From the NCBI GenBank assembly GCA_900637275.1, contig LR134362.1, forward strand, positions 1,550,001 to 1,614,000: a DNA stretch of 64,000 nucleotides, in the 5' to 3' direction. This DNA comes from [Pasteurella] aerogenes. Its GTDB lineage: Bacteria > Pseudomonadota > Gammaproteobacteria > Enterobacterales > Pasteurellaceae. This document shows positions 36,054-45,069 of the stretch, piece by piece; positions within the stretch are counted from its first letter, which is position 1, and each line of letters opens with the position of its first letter. The position numbers were made by a program, and so were the translations under genes. Below the pieces are notes generated by a model. The model searched no databases, was not told the DNA's origin, and worked only from the letters and a program-made list of their open reading frames with translations.

Positions 36054-37565
36054 TTATAATGTAGGCATAGCAAATGATGCAGATTGAGCATGAGTATCAA
36101 ATTCCGGCCAACGACTGGTAACTGTTTTCATTTTAGTGTAGAAACGTACACCATCTGGTCCGTAAACATTTAAAGCACCATACACCGATTCTTTCCAACC
36201 ACCGAAGCAATGGAATGCCATCGGAACCGGAATCGGAACGTTGATACCGACCATACCGGCTTGTACTTGATAGGCAAACTCACGAGCCGCAGCACCATTA
36301 TTAGTGAAAATTGCAGTACCGTTACCAAATTGATGCTCGTTAATCAACTTCATAGCCTCTTCAAAGCTTTTTGCCCGAACAATACCTAATACTGGACCAA
36401 AAATTTCTTCTTTGTAGATGGTCATATCTGCAGTAACGTGGTCAAATAATGTTGGTCCAATAAAGAAACCATCTTCGTATCCTGCCGGAGCTTTACCGCG
36501 ACCATCAACCACTAAAGTAGCGCCTTCTTCAACGCCTTTATCAACATAACGACTAACATTATCACGATGTTGTTTAGTAATTAATGGACCGAAATCCATT
36601 TCTTTTTCACCCTCTTTTGGCATACCCGGACCAAAGCGCAACGCTTCTACTTTTGGTTTTAAGGCTGCAACCAATTTATCCGCTGTCGCATCGTCAATGG
36701 TCACTGCAAGCGGAAGTGCCATACAACGTTCACCGGCAGCACCAAACGCGGCACCTAATAGGGCATTGGCTGTCGCTTCAATATCCACATCCGGCATCAC
36801 TAAACCATGGTTTTTCGCCGCACCCAATGCTTGCACTCGTTTACCGTATTCAGAACCTAATTTGTGTACATGTTCGGCTGCCACACTTGAACCAACAAAG
36901 CTGACGGCTTTCACACGAGGATCACGCAATAAAATTTCATTATCGTGACGATCTCCATGCACTACGTTAAACACACCATCCGGTAAACCGGCTTCTTTTA
37001 ATAACTCAGCTAAACGAATAGTTAGCGTTGGATCTGCTTTTGCTGGTTTCAAAATAAAAGTATTACCACAAGCTAACGCAATCGGGAACATCCACATCGG
37101 TACCATCGCCGGGAAGTTAAATGGCGTAATACCTACACAAACCCCTAAAGGTTGCATCGTAGAATGAATATCAATACCACGACCTGCTTGTTCAGAAAAT
37201 TCACCTTTTAATAGATGAGGAATACCGCATGCAAATTCTACAACTTCTAAACCTCGAGTTAACTCCCCTTTTGCATCCGAGAAAGTTTTACCATGTTCTT
37301 CAGTAATTAATGCGGCTAATTTATCCCAATCACGTTGTAATAACTCTTTAAACTTAAATAAAATACGAGCACGGCGTAATGGCGAAGTCGAAGCCCAAGC
37401 CGGAAATGCTTTTTGTGCAACATCGACTGCTTCTAACACTTCATCACCGGTACTCATACGCACTTGACGAATTTGCTTACCGGTAGCCGGATTGAAAATC
37501 GGCCATACATTTTCCCCTTTGCTTTCAACCTGTTTACCATTGATAAAATTCAAAACTGTTTCCAT
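36054..37565 (-). CDS. iolA: Methylmalonate/malonate-semialdehyde dehydrogenase
   Basis: CoA-acylating aldehyde dehydrogenase (MmsA/IolA), 503 residues, converting malonate semialdehyde to acetyl-CoA at the end of inositol catabolism. Catalytic Cys281 lies in GAAGERCMALP, and NFPAMVPMWMFP near 150 is typical of MmsA. The start METVLNFINGK follows AAGGAGCAAAGA; an upstream alternative adds 12 residues without support. Divergent from iolB. Confidence 0.93.
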   Translation of the reverse strand: METVLNFINGKQVESKGENVWPIFNPATGKQIRQVRMSTGDEVLEAVDVAQKAFPAWASTSPLRRARILFKFKELLQRDWDKLAALITEEHGKTFSDAKGELTRGLEVVEFACGIPHLLKGEFSEQAGRGIDIHSTMQPLGVCVGITPFNFPAMVPMWMFPIALACGNTFILKPAKADPTLTIRLAELLKEAGLPDGVFNVVHGDRHDNEILLRDPRVKAVSFVGSSVAAEHVHKLGSEYGKRVQALGAAKNHGLVMPDVDIEATANALLGAAFGAAGERCMALPLAVTIDDATADKLVAALKPKVEALRFGPGMPKEGEKEMDFGPLITKQHRDNVSRYVDKGVEEGATLVVDGRGKAPAGYEDGFFIGPTLFDHVTADMTIYKEEIFGPVLGIVRAKSFEEAMKLINEHQFGNGTAIFTNNGAAAREFAYQVQAGMVGINVPIPVPMAFHCFGGWKESVYGALNVYGPDGVRFYTKMKTVTSRWPEFDTHAQSASFAMPTL

Positions 37566-37805
37566 TCTTTGCTCCTTATTTACATTTAAGTGGAATGACA
37601 AGCGATAACTTACAGTGTTCTTAGGTTAGATCAATGAAGTAAATTTTTCAATTCATTTACTCAAATAATGAAATAATTATTTCATTTTTGTGATCTAGGT
37701 TGGATTTTAGAAAATTTTTAATGCCTAATTTTTACCAGTGCGGTATGATTTCTACACCCATCAAATGCAATAGTCACCTTTCAATAATCAATCGTGGAGG
37801 TTAAT
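37566..37805. promoter_or_regulatory. Divergent iolA/iolB control region
   Basis: Two inverted repeats of the same type: TGAAG-N6-TTTCA (37635-37650) and a perfect TGAAA-N6-TTTCA (37669-37684), 18 nt apart. A CRP half-site TGTGATCTAG starts at 37689. The arrangement suits a repressor controlling both directions. Confidence 0.6.
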
Positions 37806-38639
37806 GTGAGTTATTTATTATCAAAATCACACAAAAATCAGCCGAAATCTAATGGAGAAGTACAAAAAATCACCCCAGAAACAGCCAACTGGGAATATGT
37901 CGGTTTTGAAATGTACCATCTACAGGCAAATCAAGAACTAAAATTTAACACAGAAACTACCGAAGTATGTTTCGTTTTAGTTGCAGGGAAAGCCAGTTTA
38001 TCTGTTGCCGATCAAACATTTGAACATATCGGTAATCGCACAACCCCGTTTGAACGTATTCCACCTTATTCGGTCTATGTACCGCATGATCAGGAAGTCA
38101 GCATCAAAGCAGAAACTTATCTTGAATTAGCCGTTTGTCGTGCGCCAAGTCCACAAGGTACCTTGCCGGTACGCTTAATTACGCCGGAAGAAGTCGGAGT
38201 AGAAAAACGCGGTTACGGTAATAACAAACGTTTAGTGCATAATATTTTACCTGAAACAGAAAGTGCCGATGCACTATTAGTCGTGGAAGTGTTCACAGAT
38301 GAAGGATGTACCAGCTCCTTCCCAAGCCATAAGCATGACCAAAAAAATAGCGAAAATGAAACCTATTTAGAAGAAACCTACTATCACCGTTTCGAGCCAG
38401 CTCAAGGCTTTTGTTTACAACGAGTTTATACCGATGATCGTTCACTTGATGAATGTATGGCGGTTTATGATGGTGACGTGGTACAGGTACCAAAAGGTTA
38501 TCATCCGGTTGCAACTATCGCCGGCTACAATAACTATTACCTAAACGTAATGGCAGGTCCTGTGCGTAAATGGCGTTTCACTTGGGAAAAAGATCATCAA
38601 TGGATCAATACTCAAGAATACGCCGATAAATTTAAATAA
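37806..38639 (+). CDS. iolB: 5-deoxy-glucuronate isomerase
   Basis: IolB, 277 residues, isomerises 5-deoxy-glucuronate in inositol breakdown; double-cupin fold. Metal-binding histidines lie in the SFPSHKHD segment and near YHPVATIAGYNNYYLNVMAG. The start is a GTG at 37806, preceded by a perfect GGAGG with 5-nt spacing; another in-frame GTG at 37794 lies upstream of that site and is rejected. A strong terminator follows. Confidence 0.93.
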   Translation: MSYLLSKSHKNQPKSNGEVQKITPETANWEYVGFEMYHLQANQELKFNTETTEVCFVLVAGKASLSVADQTFEHIGNRTTPFERIPPYSVYVPHDQEVSIKAETYLELAVCRAPSPQGTLPVRLITPEEVGVEKRGYGNNKRLVHNILPETESADALLVVEVFTDEGCTSSFPSHKHDQKNSENETYLEETYYHRFEPAQGFCLQRVYTDDRSLDECMAVYDGDVVQVPKGYHPVATIAGYNNYYLNVMAGPVRKWRFTWEKDHQWINTQEYADKFK

Positions 38640-38645
38640 AACCCC

Positions 38646-38675
38646 AAACCCCATCTTACTTGATGGGGTTTTTCT
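38646..38675 (+). terminator. iolB terminator
   Basis: Stem AAACCCCATC/GATGGGGTTT (38646-38655, 38662-38671) continuing into T-rich sequence. Confidence 0.85.
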
Positions 38676-38690
38676 TAAATCCGAGTGATA

Positions 38691-39521
38691 TTAATCGTCC
38701 AACGAATAAGGCAATGGAACCGAGTGCAAGATTTCGCCGCTTGGCAATCGGAAGGCATTGGCATCCGATTGATTATTCATCACAACTTGTAACCACAAAA
38801 CGCCGTCTAAATTGACCGCACTTAATATGCTACCAGTTTTGCGCCATCCATTTTCCAGTTGCATTTCAATTTCGCTCAAAATTTCCACCGCACTTTCTGT
38901 TTGCGCGGAAAAAGTAAACATTGCGCGTTTATTCGCGCCACGATATTTGGCGCGCGCTACGGTTTCCTGTCCGATATAGCAACCTTTGTGGAAAGAGATA
39001 GCGTGTTCTATCGCTTGTAAATTCAACGCTTGCGGCAAAAATTCAAATTGCGCCGGCGCACTTAAAATCGGATAACCTTGCTGAATTTCCCAACGATCCC
39101 ACGCTTTTTCCCCTTGTGTTGCTTGCCATTCGCCTTGCGGATTAATCAACAGATGTGCGCTCGGCGCGAGAGATAAAACATATTGTGCCTCAATTTTAGG
39201 TAATTCGCCCAAAATGCCTAAAATTGCCGCATCTGGCAGATCAAATTCCACTTTAGAAAAGACCGCATATTTTTTTAACTGCGCTAACGCACTCGGCAAT
39301 AAAGTTTTGCGGATAATCAAGCCAAAATGTTGTTCCCCCATACGCAGCAAGCGGAAAATTGAACTCATCTTGCCTTTCGGGTCACAATGTGCGGCTAAAG
39401 TTGATGCCCCAAGCGATAAAGCGGTCACATCACAAGTCAGTTGCCCTTGCAAAAATTTTTCGGCATCAACACCAGTTAATTCGATCAATTGATATTGTTG
39501 AAGTAGGATAATTTCACTCAT
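38691..39521 (-). CDS. ygfZ: tRNA-modifying protein YgfZ (folate-binding)
   Basis: A folate-dependent protein supporting certain Fe-S enzymes such as MiaB. The signature KGCYIGQETVARAKYRG carries the conserved cysteine of the family. Length is 276 residues from the third of three consecutive ATG codons (39527, 39524, 39521); which one is used cannot be decided, although ATTCC-AAGGAATGATG spacing favours the later ones. It follows yicC almost directly. Two USS copies lie within it. Confidence 0.9.
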   Translation of the reverse strand: MSEIILLQQYQLIELTGVDAEKFLQGQLTCDVTALSLGASTLAAHCDPKGKMSSIFRLLRMGEQHFGLIIRKTLLPSALAQLKKYAVFSKVEFDLPDAAILGILGELPKIEAQYVLSLAPSAHLLINPQGEWQATQGEKAWDRWEIQQGYPILSAPAQFEFLPQALNLQAIEHAISFHKGCYIGQETVARAKYRGANKRAMFTFSAQTESAVEILSEIEMQLENGWRKTGSILSAVNLDGVLWLQVVMNNQSDANAFRLPSGEILHSVPLPYSLDD

Positions 39522-39530
39522 CATCATTCC

Positions 39531-40394
39531 TTATTCCAAATTCTGAATTTGCTCGCGCATTTGTTCAATCAACACTTTCAGTTCAACCGCTGCCGCAGTC
39601 ACGTCTGCATCAATAGATTTTGACGCCAAGGTATTGCTTTCGCGATTAAGCTCTTGCATCATAAAATCCAATTTACGTCCAACTGCGCCACCTTTTAGCA
39701 AAATATTACGCGTTTCTTTCACATGCATCTGCAAACGATCCAATTCTTCCGCCACATCCACGCGCTGCGCCAACAAAACCATTTCTTGCTCTAAACGTTG
39801 CGGATCCGCTTGTAATTGAATTTCGGCAAACCGTTGCAATAAACGATCCCGTTGCCATTGCAAAATCGTCGGCATTTTTGACCGCACTTTTTGCGCTTCT
39901 TGCGTCACGGAAGCCAATCGTTGCTCCAACACCTCCAACAATTTTTCCCCTTCGCGCGCGCGCATTGCAATAAAATCTTGCAATAAGGTATCAAAAGCAC
40001 CCAATAAATCCTGACTGATAATATCCAAATCCTGTTCCGGCGTTTCCACCACACCGGGATAGCGCAATACATCGGTTAAATTAATTTCACCGCCGCCGGC
40101 CTGTTGTTGTAACCATTGCAACGATTGGATAACTTGCTGTGCGAGTTCTTGATTTAATTGCAAATTTTGTGCATTTTGCTTTCGTTGATCAATACGCAAG
40201 CTGCATTCAATTTTACCGCGCGTTAAACGTTGACGCAGTTTTTCCCGCAACGGATTTTCCAAAGCGCGAAATTGTTCCGGCAACCGAAAAAAGGTTTCCA
40301 AATAACGCTGGTTCACCGAACGAATTTCCCATACCGCATCGCCCCATTCTTTTTTAATTTCAAGGCGTGCGAATGCTGTCATGCTGTAAATCAT
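39531..40394 (-). CDS. yicC: YicC-family endoribonuclease
   Basis: A 287-residue YicC protein (YicC_N domain about 1-155, DUF1732 at the C-terminus with MQELNRESNTLASKS). E. coli YicC is an RNase that has been linked to decay of small RNA RyhB. It is divergent from rph, the same arrangement as in E. coli, and 3 nt or more before ygfZ. AGAGGAAAA precedes the ATG. Confidence 0.92.
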   Translation of the reverse strand: MIYSMTAFARLEIKKEWGDAVWEIRSVNQRYLETFFRLPEQFRALENPLREKLRQRLTRGKIECSLRIDQRKQNAQNLQLNQELAQQVIQSLQWLQQQAGGGEINLTDVLRYPGVVETPEQDLDIISQDLLGAFDTLLQDFIAMRAREGEKLLEVLEQRLASVTQEAQKVRSKMPTILQWQRDRLLQRFAEIQLQADPQRLEQEMVLLAQRVDVAEELDRLQMHVKETRNILLKGGAVGRKLDFMMQELNRESNTLASKSIDADVTAAAVELKVLIEQMREQIQNLE

Positions 40395-40528
40395 ATTTTT
40401 CCTCTCTATTTGATATCAATTTACCGCAACTATTGTACCAGTTTTGTCAGCAAAAAATGCAGATTTTGTCGCAATCTATTTGCGTGCTAAAATAACCGCA
40501 CTTTTAATTTTGAACAAAGGAACAGGCA

Positions 40529-41248
40529 ATGCGTCCAAACGAACGAGCAAATCATCAACCAAGAACCATTAAAATTACCCGTCATTACACCAAACACGCT
40601 GAAGGCTCGGTGTTAGTCGAATTTGGCGATACCAAAGTGTTGTGTACCGCCAGTGTGGAAGAAAGTGTCCCTCGCTTTCTTAAAGGTCAAGGACAAGGTT
40701 GGGTGACTGCTGAATACGGGATGTTGCCGCGTTCGACCCATAGTCGGATGCAACGCGAAGCAGCAAAAGGAAAACAAGGCGGGCGTACCATGGAAATTCA
40801 GCGTTTAATTGCCCGTTCGTTACGTGCCATGGTCGATTTGCAAGCACTAGGCGAACGCAGTATTACCTTGGATTGTGATGTTATCCAAGCCGATGGCGGT
40901 ACGCGCACCGCTTCAATTAGCGGTGCTTGCGTGGCGTTAGTTGATGCCATCAATGGCTTGATCACCAACGGTACCTTAAAAACAAATCCGTTAAAAGGCT
41001 TGGTGGCAGCGATTTCGGTTGGGATTGTCGATGGCGAAGCAGTATGCGATTTGGAATATGTGGAAGATAGCGCCGCTGAAACCGATATGAATGTGGTGAT
41101 GATGGAAGACGGTCGTATGATTGAAGTGCAAGGCACCGCAGAAGGCGAACCCTTTAGCCATGAAGAATTGTTAAATTTATTAAGTTTGGCAAAACAAGGA
41201 TGCGAACACATTTTTGTCGCACAACGTCAAGCCTTAGCAGATGAGTAG
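40529..41248 (+). CDS. rph: Ribonuclease PH
   Basis: Phosphorolytic 3' exonuclease that trims tRNA precursors, 239 residues. MRPNERANHQPR, the phosphate-binding GGRTMEIQRLI segment and the acidic ECD/DCDVIQADGGTR motif are present. The frame is complete, unlike the truncated rph of E. coli K-12. pyrE follows 8 nt downstream as in E. coli. Confidence 0.97.
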   Translation: MRPNERANHQPRTIKITRHYTKHAEGSVLVEFGDTKVLCTASVEESVPRFLKGQGQGWVTAEYGMLPRSTHSRMQREAAKGKQGGRTMEIQRLIARSLRAMVDLQALGERSITLDCDVIQADGGTRTASISGACVALVDAINGLITNGTLKTNPLKGLVAAISVGIVDGEAVCDLEYVEDSAAETDMNVVMMEDGRMIEVQGTAEGEPFSHEELLNLLSLAKQGCEHIFVAQRQALADE

Positions 41249-41256
41249 AGGAAACC

Positions 41257-41901
41257 ATGCAAGCCTACAAAAAACAATTTATTGAATTTGCCTTAAGTCG
41301 CCAGGTGTTGCGTTTTGGTGAATTCACCTTAAAATCCGGTCGCGTCAGCCCGTATTTTTTTAATGCCGGCTTATTTAATACCAGCGCGGATTTAGCCCGT
41401 TTAGGGGAGTTTTACGCTTCGGCAATTGAAGATAACCAATTGAATTATGACATGATTTTCGGACCGGCGTATAAAGGTATTCCGATCGGCACGACAGTGG
41501 CGGTGGCGTTGTTTAATCGTTATCAACGTGATGTTCCCGTGTGTTTTAATCGTAAAGAAGCCAAAGATCACGGTGAAGGCGGAAATTTGATCGGTAGCCC
41601 ATTGCAAGGCAACGTCTTGCTGGTCGATGATGTGATCACCGCCGGTACCGCCATTCGCGAAGCCATGGATTTGATCGCTGCCAATCAGGCAAAATTAAGC
41701 GCGGTGGTCATTGCATTAAACCGTAAAGAACGCGGCAAAGGGGAACTCTCGGCAATTCAAGAAGTCGAAAGAGATTATCAATGTCAGGTTTTATCCATTA
41801 TTGATTTAGACGATTTGATGCATTTTATTGAGCAAGATGAACAATATCGTCAATATTTACCGGCGATGCGCGATTATCGCGAAAAATACGGTGTAAAATA
41901 A
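41257..41901 (+). CDS. pyrE: Orotate phosphoribosyltransferase
   Basis: Pyrimidine synthesis enzyme of 214 residues, with the PRPP-binding motif VLLVDDVITAGTA near residues 121-133 and FGPAYKGIP around 67. It is cotranscribed with rph (8-nt gap, GAGGAAACC ribosome site). Two opposing USS copies (41904-41914 and 41960-41970) follow the gene and may form its terminator despite a 45-nt loop. Confidence 0.97.
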   Translation: MQAYKKQFIEFALSRQVLRFGEFTLKSGRVSPYFFNAGLFNTSADLARLGEFYASAIEDNQLNYDMIFGPAYKGIPIGTTVAVALFNRYQRDVPVCFNRKEAKDHGEGGNLIGSPLQGNVLLVDDVITAGTAIREAMDLIAANQAKLSAVVIALNRKERGKGELSAIQEVERDYQCQVLSIIDLDDLMHFIEQDEQYRQYLPAMRDYREKYGVK

Positions 41902-41989
41902 CAAAAAGTGCGGTGAAAATCTTGACAATTTGTGCATTGCCCAAATTTATGCAAAATCGACCGCACTTTTATTATGATTGGAGAACTCA

Positions 41990-42862
41990 ATGAATTTTAT
42001 CGGAAAACTGCTTGGACTTTTTGTCGGCTGGAAGATTGGTGGACCTTTTGGTGCCGTCGTCGGCGTATTTTTAGGGCATTTAGCAGATAAAAAACTGTAT
42101 GAACTCGGTAGCGTCAATTCCAGCTTTTTCAAAAGCAAAATTACCCGTCAATCCTTGTTTATGCAGACGACTTTTGCGGTGTTGGGCAATTTGAGTAAAG
42201 CCAAAGGGCGCGTGACCGAAAGCGATATAGCCCTTGCTAGCGATTTGATGCAACAAATGCAATTGGACGATGCCAACCGTCGTTTGGCGCAAGAAGCCTT
42301 TACTCGCGGCAAACAAGCGGACTTTCCTATTCGTCAAGTGATCCGTGAATTCCGTTTAGGTTGCGGACAACGCGCTGATTTGTTGCGGATGTTTTTGCAT
42401 ATTCAAATTCAAGCGGCATTTGCCGATACACATTTACACGAAAACGAAAAAGATGTGTTATATGTGGTGGCGGAAGAACTCGGCTTATCTCGTTTTCAGT
42501 TGGAGCAAATTTTGGCGATGGAATTTGCCTCACGCCAATTTTCACAACACGCGCAACAACAAGGCAGCTATTCTCAACAAGGCGGATATTCACAAGGGAA
42601 TTATCAATATCGTCAACGTCAGTCGCAAGGCTATCAATCCTCCGGTCCGACAGTGGAAGATGCGTATAAAGTGCTGGGTGTCTCTGCCAACGACGATCGC
42701 GATACGGTGAAACGTGCTTATCGTCGTTTGATGAATGAAAATCATCCGGATAAATTGGTTGCCAAAGGATTGCCGAAAGAAATGTTGGAAATGGCAAAAG
42801 AAAAAGCGCAGCAAATTCAAGCAGCTTACGACTTAATTTGCAAAGCCAAAGGGTGGAAATAG
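41990..42862 (+). CDS. djlA: Co-chaperone DjlA
   Basis: Membrane-anchored DnaJ-like protein, 290 residues: a single N-terminal TM (about 5-30), a TerB-like domain (about 55-185), a Q/G/Y-rich linker, and a C-terminal J domain (about 222-290) with the HPD motif in NENHPDKL. ATG 41990 follows GGAG at 41980-41983; the frame itself starts at a TTG further up. dusC starts 6 nt after the stop. Confidence 0.94.
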   Translation: MNFIGKLLGLFVGWKIGGPFGAVVGVFLGHLADKKLYELGSVNSSFFKSKITRQSLFMQTTFAVLGNLSKAKGRVTESDIALASDLMQQMQLDDANRRLAQEAFTRGKQADFPIRQVIREFRLGCGQRADLLRMFLHIQIQAAFADTHLHENEKDVLYVVAEELGLSRFQLEQILAMEFASRQFSQHAQQQGSYSQQGGYSQGNYQYRQRQSQGYQSSGPTVEDAYKVLGVSANDDRDTVKRAYRRLMNENHPDKLVAKGLPKEMLEMAKEKAQQIQAAYDLICKAKGWK

Positions 42863-42868
42863 GCTTTC

Positions 42869-43804
42869 ATGCGTGTGATTTTAGCGCCGATGCAAGGAGT
42901 GTTAGATCCCTTTGTACGCCAATTATTAACGGAAATCAATGATTACGATCTGTGCGTGTCGGAATTTGTTCGTGTAGTAGATCAACTGCTACCAGCGAAA
43001 ACCTTTTATCGTCTTTGCCCCGAATTGCTCACTGATGGAAAAACCCTTGCCGGTACGCCAGTCAGGGTGCAATTATTGGGGCAACATCCACAGTGGCTGG
43101 CGGAAAATGCGCAACGTGCGATCTCACTCGGCTCGCCCGGTATTGATTTAAATTGCGGTTGCCCGTCTAAAACCGTCAATGGTAGCCATGGTGGTGCATC
43201 GCTATTAAAACAACCCGAATTAATTTATCAAGCAACAAAAGCCTTGCGCCAAGCGGTGCCGATATCTTTGCCGGTCAGCGTAAAAGTGCGTTTGGGTTGG
43301 GATAGCGATCAATTTGCTTGGGAAATTGCGGATGCAGTTCAACAAGGTGGCGCCAATGAAATCGCGATTCATGGACGTACCAAAATCGACGGTTATCGAG
43401 CAGATCGGATCAATTGGTCAAAAATCGGTGAATTGCAGCAAAAATTAACCATTCCTGTGATTGCCAACGGGGAAATTTTTCATTGGCAAGACGGACAAAA
43501 TTGCTTGGCTGTGACCGGTTGTCAGGATTTGATGGTAGGGCGCGGCGCGTTAAATATTCCCAATTTAAGTCTCGTGCTAAAACACAATCAGGCGCCACTT
43601 GATTGGACAGAAATCATGCCGATTTTGCAAAAATATGCGCGGGTAGAAAATCTTTTAGACAGCGGTTTCTATCATGTGGCGCGCATTAAACAATGGCTAC
43701 AATATTTAAAGAAAAATTACCTTGAAGCGACCGCGCTTTTTGAACAGATTAAAACCTGTCAAAGTGCGGTCGAATTACGCGAGAAATTGGACGCTTCGCC
43801 TTAG
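42869..43804 (+). CDS. dusC: tRNA-dihydrouridine(16) synthase DusC
   Basis: FMN-dependent enzyme reducing U16 in tRNA, 311 residues. MRVILAPMQGVLDP is the DusC N-terminus and the catalytic Cys98 lies in NCGCPSK, the same position as in E. coli. It ends flush with the convergent amidohydrolase gene. A USS lies near 43758-43768. Confidence 0.94.
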   Translation: MRVILAPMQGVLDPFVRQLLTEINDYDLCVSEFVRVVDQLLPAKTFYRLCPELLTDGKTLAGTPVRVQLLGQHPQWLAENAQRAISLGSPGIDLNCGCPSKTVNGSHGGASLLKQPELIYQATKALRQAVPISLPVSVKVRLGWDSDQFAWEIADAVQQGGANEIAIHGRTKIDGYRADRINWSKIGELQQKLTIPVIANGEIFHWQDGQNCLAVTGCQDLMVGRGALNIPNLSLVLKHNQAPLDWTEIMPILQKYARVENLLDSGFYHVARIKQWLQYLKKNYLEATALFEQIKTCQSAVELREKLDASP

Positions 43805-44794
43805 TTACACATCCAATCCTAATACTTTGCGTCCGTTAATACTGGCAATATTGACCATGGCATCAAGATCCGGAAAACGACATCCTGCTGCCAGTAAACT
43901 CAATTCTTGCCACATATCCCCTTCGCACAGCGGTACCATGTAATCACAAATATTATCGGTACCGATTGCCACCGTAATCCCTTCCGGAATCATTTCATCT
44001 GCCGGCGTTAACGCATTATGAAAAGGCATTAAATCTTCTTTGCGGTTACTGTCGATCCATGCCATCGGACAAGCAATAATCATCATTTGCGCTTCCCGCA
44101 TTTTTTCATACAATTTATAGCGATATTCTTTAGAATGGGCGCCAATAGAAATTCCGTGAATCGCCACTACACGTCCTTGCATTCCGTGTTCGATAGTTTT
44201 ATCACAAAGCTGCTCGGTTTCTTTTTCGCGTGGCGTATTAAATTGATCCACATGGACATGGCACATAATGCCTAAGGATTTGGCTTTATCCAATAAAATA
44301 TCCATCGCTTCCAATCCGCGTCCATAATCCAATTCATCACGATATGGCAAGCCACCGATCATATCAACCATTTCCGAACCAATATCAAACCATTTGCGTG
44401 CAGTCGGTTCAATTACGCCTTTTAAGGTTTGGTTGGCAAATTTTAAGGTAATGTCGTGTTTATACACTTCGCGTGCTTTGTGGGCGGCGATAATCGCCCG
44501 ATCTTCACAAATCGGATCGATATCGACAAAGGTGCCGAATGCGGTAACCCCTTGTGAAATCATTAATTCGATCGCTTGGCAAAAACGCGCATAATAATCG
44601 TCCACACTGGAGGTTCGTTTCACCTCATCCACCAAATCCCATTTTTGTTGCAAATTGCTGTTATGATAAATGCCAATTTTTTCCGGCGTCATGGTAAACG
44701 CACGGTCGGCATGGGCATGAGAATTGACCCAACCGCCTTTTTTGATAATTTCGTCTCGGATGTAGGTTTTAAAACTACGAACATGGTTACGCAT
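43805..44794 (-). CDS. Amidohydrolase-superfamily enzyme, cytosine-deaminase-like
   Basis: A 329-residue metal-dependent amidohydrolase. Metal motifs: SHAHAD (His26, His28), HVHVDQFN, AIHGISIG and GTDNICDYM. The pattern groups it with CodA-like and aminohydrolase enzymes, but its length is below that of E. coli CodA (427), so a different amidine or imine substrate is likely. The start MRNHVRSFK follows GGAGC; the upstream extension to 44848 lacks support. Upstream lies a structured leader ending in a terminator. Confidence 0.75.
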   Translation of the reverse strand: MRNHVRSFKTYIRDEIIKKGGWVNSHAHADRAFTMTPEKIGIYHNSNLQQKWDLVDEVKRTSSVDDYYARFCQAIELMISQGVTAFGTFVDIDPICEDRAIIAAHKAREVYKHDITLKFANQTLKGVIEPTARKWFDIGSEMVDMIGGLPYRDELDYGRGLEAMDILLDKAKSLGIMCHVHVDQFNTPREKETEQLCDKTIEHGMQGRVVAIHGISIGAHSKEYRYKLYEKMREAQMMIIACPMAWIDSNRKEDLMPFHNALTPADEMIPEGITVAIGTDNICDYMVPLCEGDMWQELSLLAAGCRFPDLDAMVNIASINGRKVLGLDV

Positions 44795-44845
44795 AATAGC
44801 TCCGTAATGAGTTAAAAGAGAGATGGCGAATTGGTGTGGTAGATA

Positions 44846-45011
44846 CAAAAAATCCCCAACAGAAAAGGGGATCGTTATTAATGGAAAATAGACGGGTATT
44901 CAATGCGCAGAAAATCGCATTGAGTGACGTTTTTGCAATGTTATGAAAAATTCTCTGATTTTTGATTAATAACATTATATCTAGTCCTTACGCTACTAGG
45001 GGCATAGTATA
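44846..45011 (-). ncRNA. Structured leader or small RNA upstream of the amidohydrolase gene
   Basis: On the minus strand, TATACT (45011-45006) could be a -10 box placing a start near 44999. The predicted transcript then holds four hairpins: CTAGT/ACTAG (44999-44981), AATGTTAT/ATAACATT (44976-44937), CAATGCG/CGCATTG (44922-44901), and ATCCCC/GGGGAT (44872-44852) followed by six U. The last is about 50 nt before the gene start, as in an attenuator or riboswitch. The -35 box is poor. A 62-codon frame inside it (44975-44787) could be a leader peptide but has no regulatory codon run. Confidence 0.45.
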
Positions 45012-45069
45012 AGAGTTTGGAACACAAAAATATAATCGGTTTTAACTATCGGTTTATGGAAAATTTAGA

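Noticed and set aside
42327..42797. 156-residue minus-strand ORF
   Set aside because: Fully antisense to djlA; composition follows the djlA codons.
43805..44794. Naming the amidohydrolase codA
   Set aside because: Superfamily motifs fit, but its length and some segments differ from E. coli cytosine deaminase; the substrate is not decided.
44818..44846. tRNA-Leu-like string (GGCGAATTGGT followed by GGTAGATACA)
   Set aside because: Only a D-arm-like stretch; there is no acceptor stem, anticodon arm or TPsiC arm within reach.
44787..44975. 62-codon frame as a real gene or amino-acid leader peptide
   Set aside because: No ribosome site, no conserved protein features and no run of one regulatory amino acid; better explained as part of a structured RNA.
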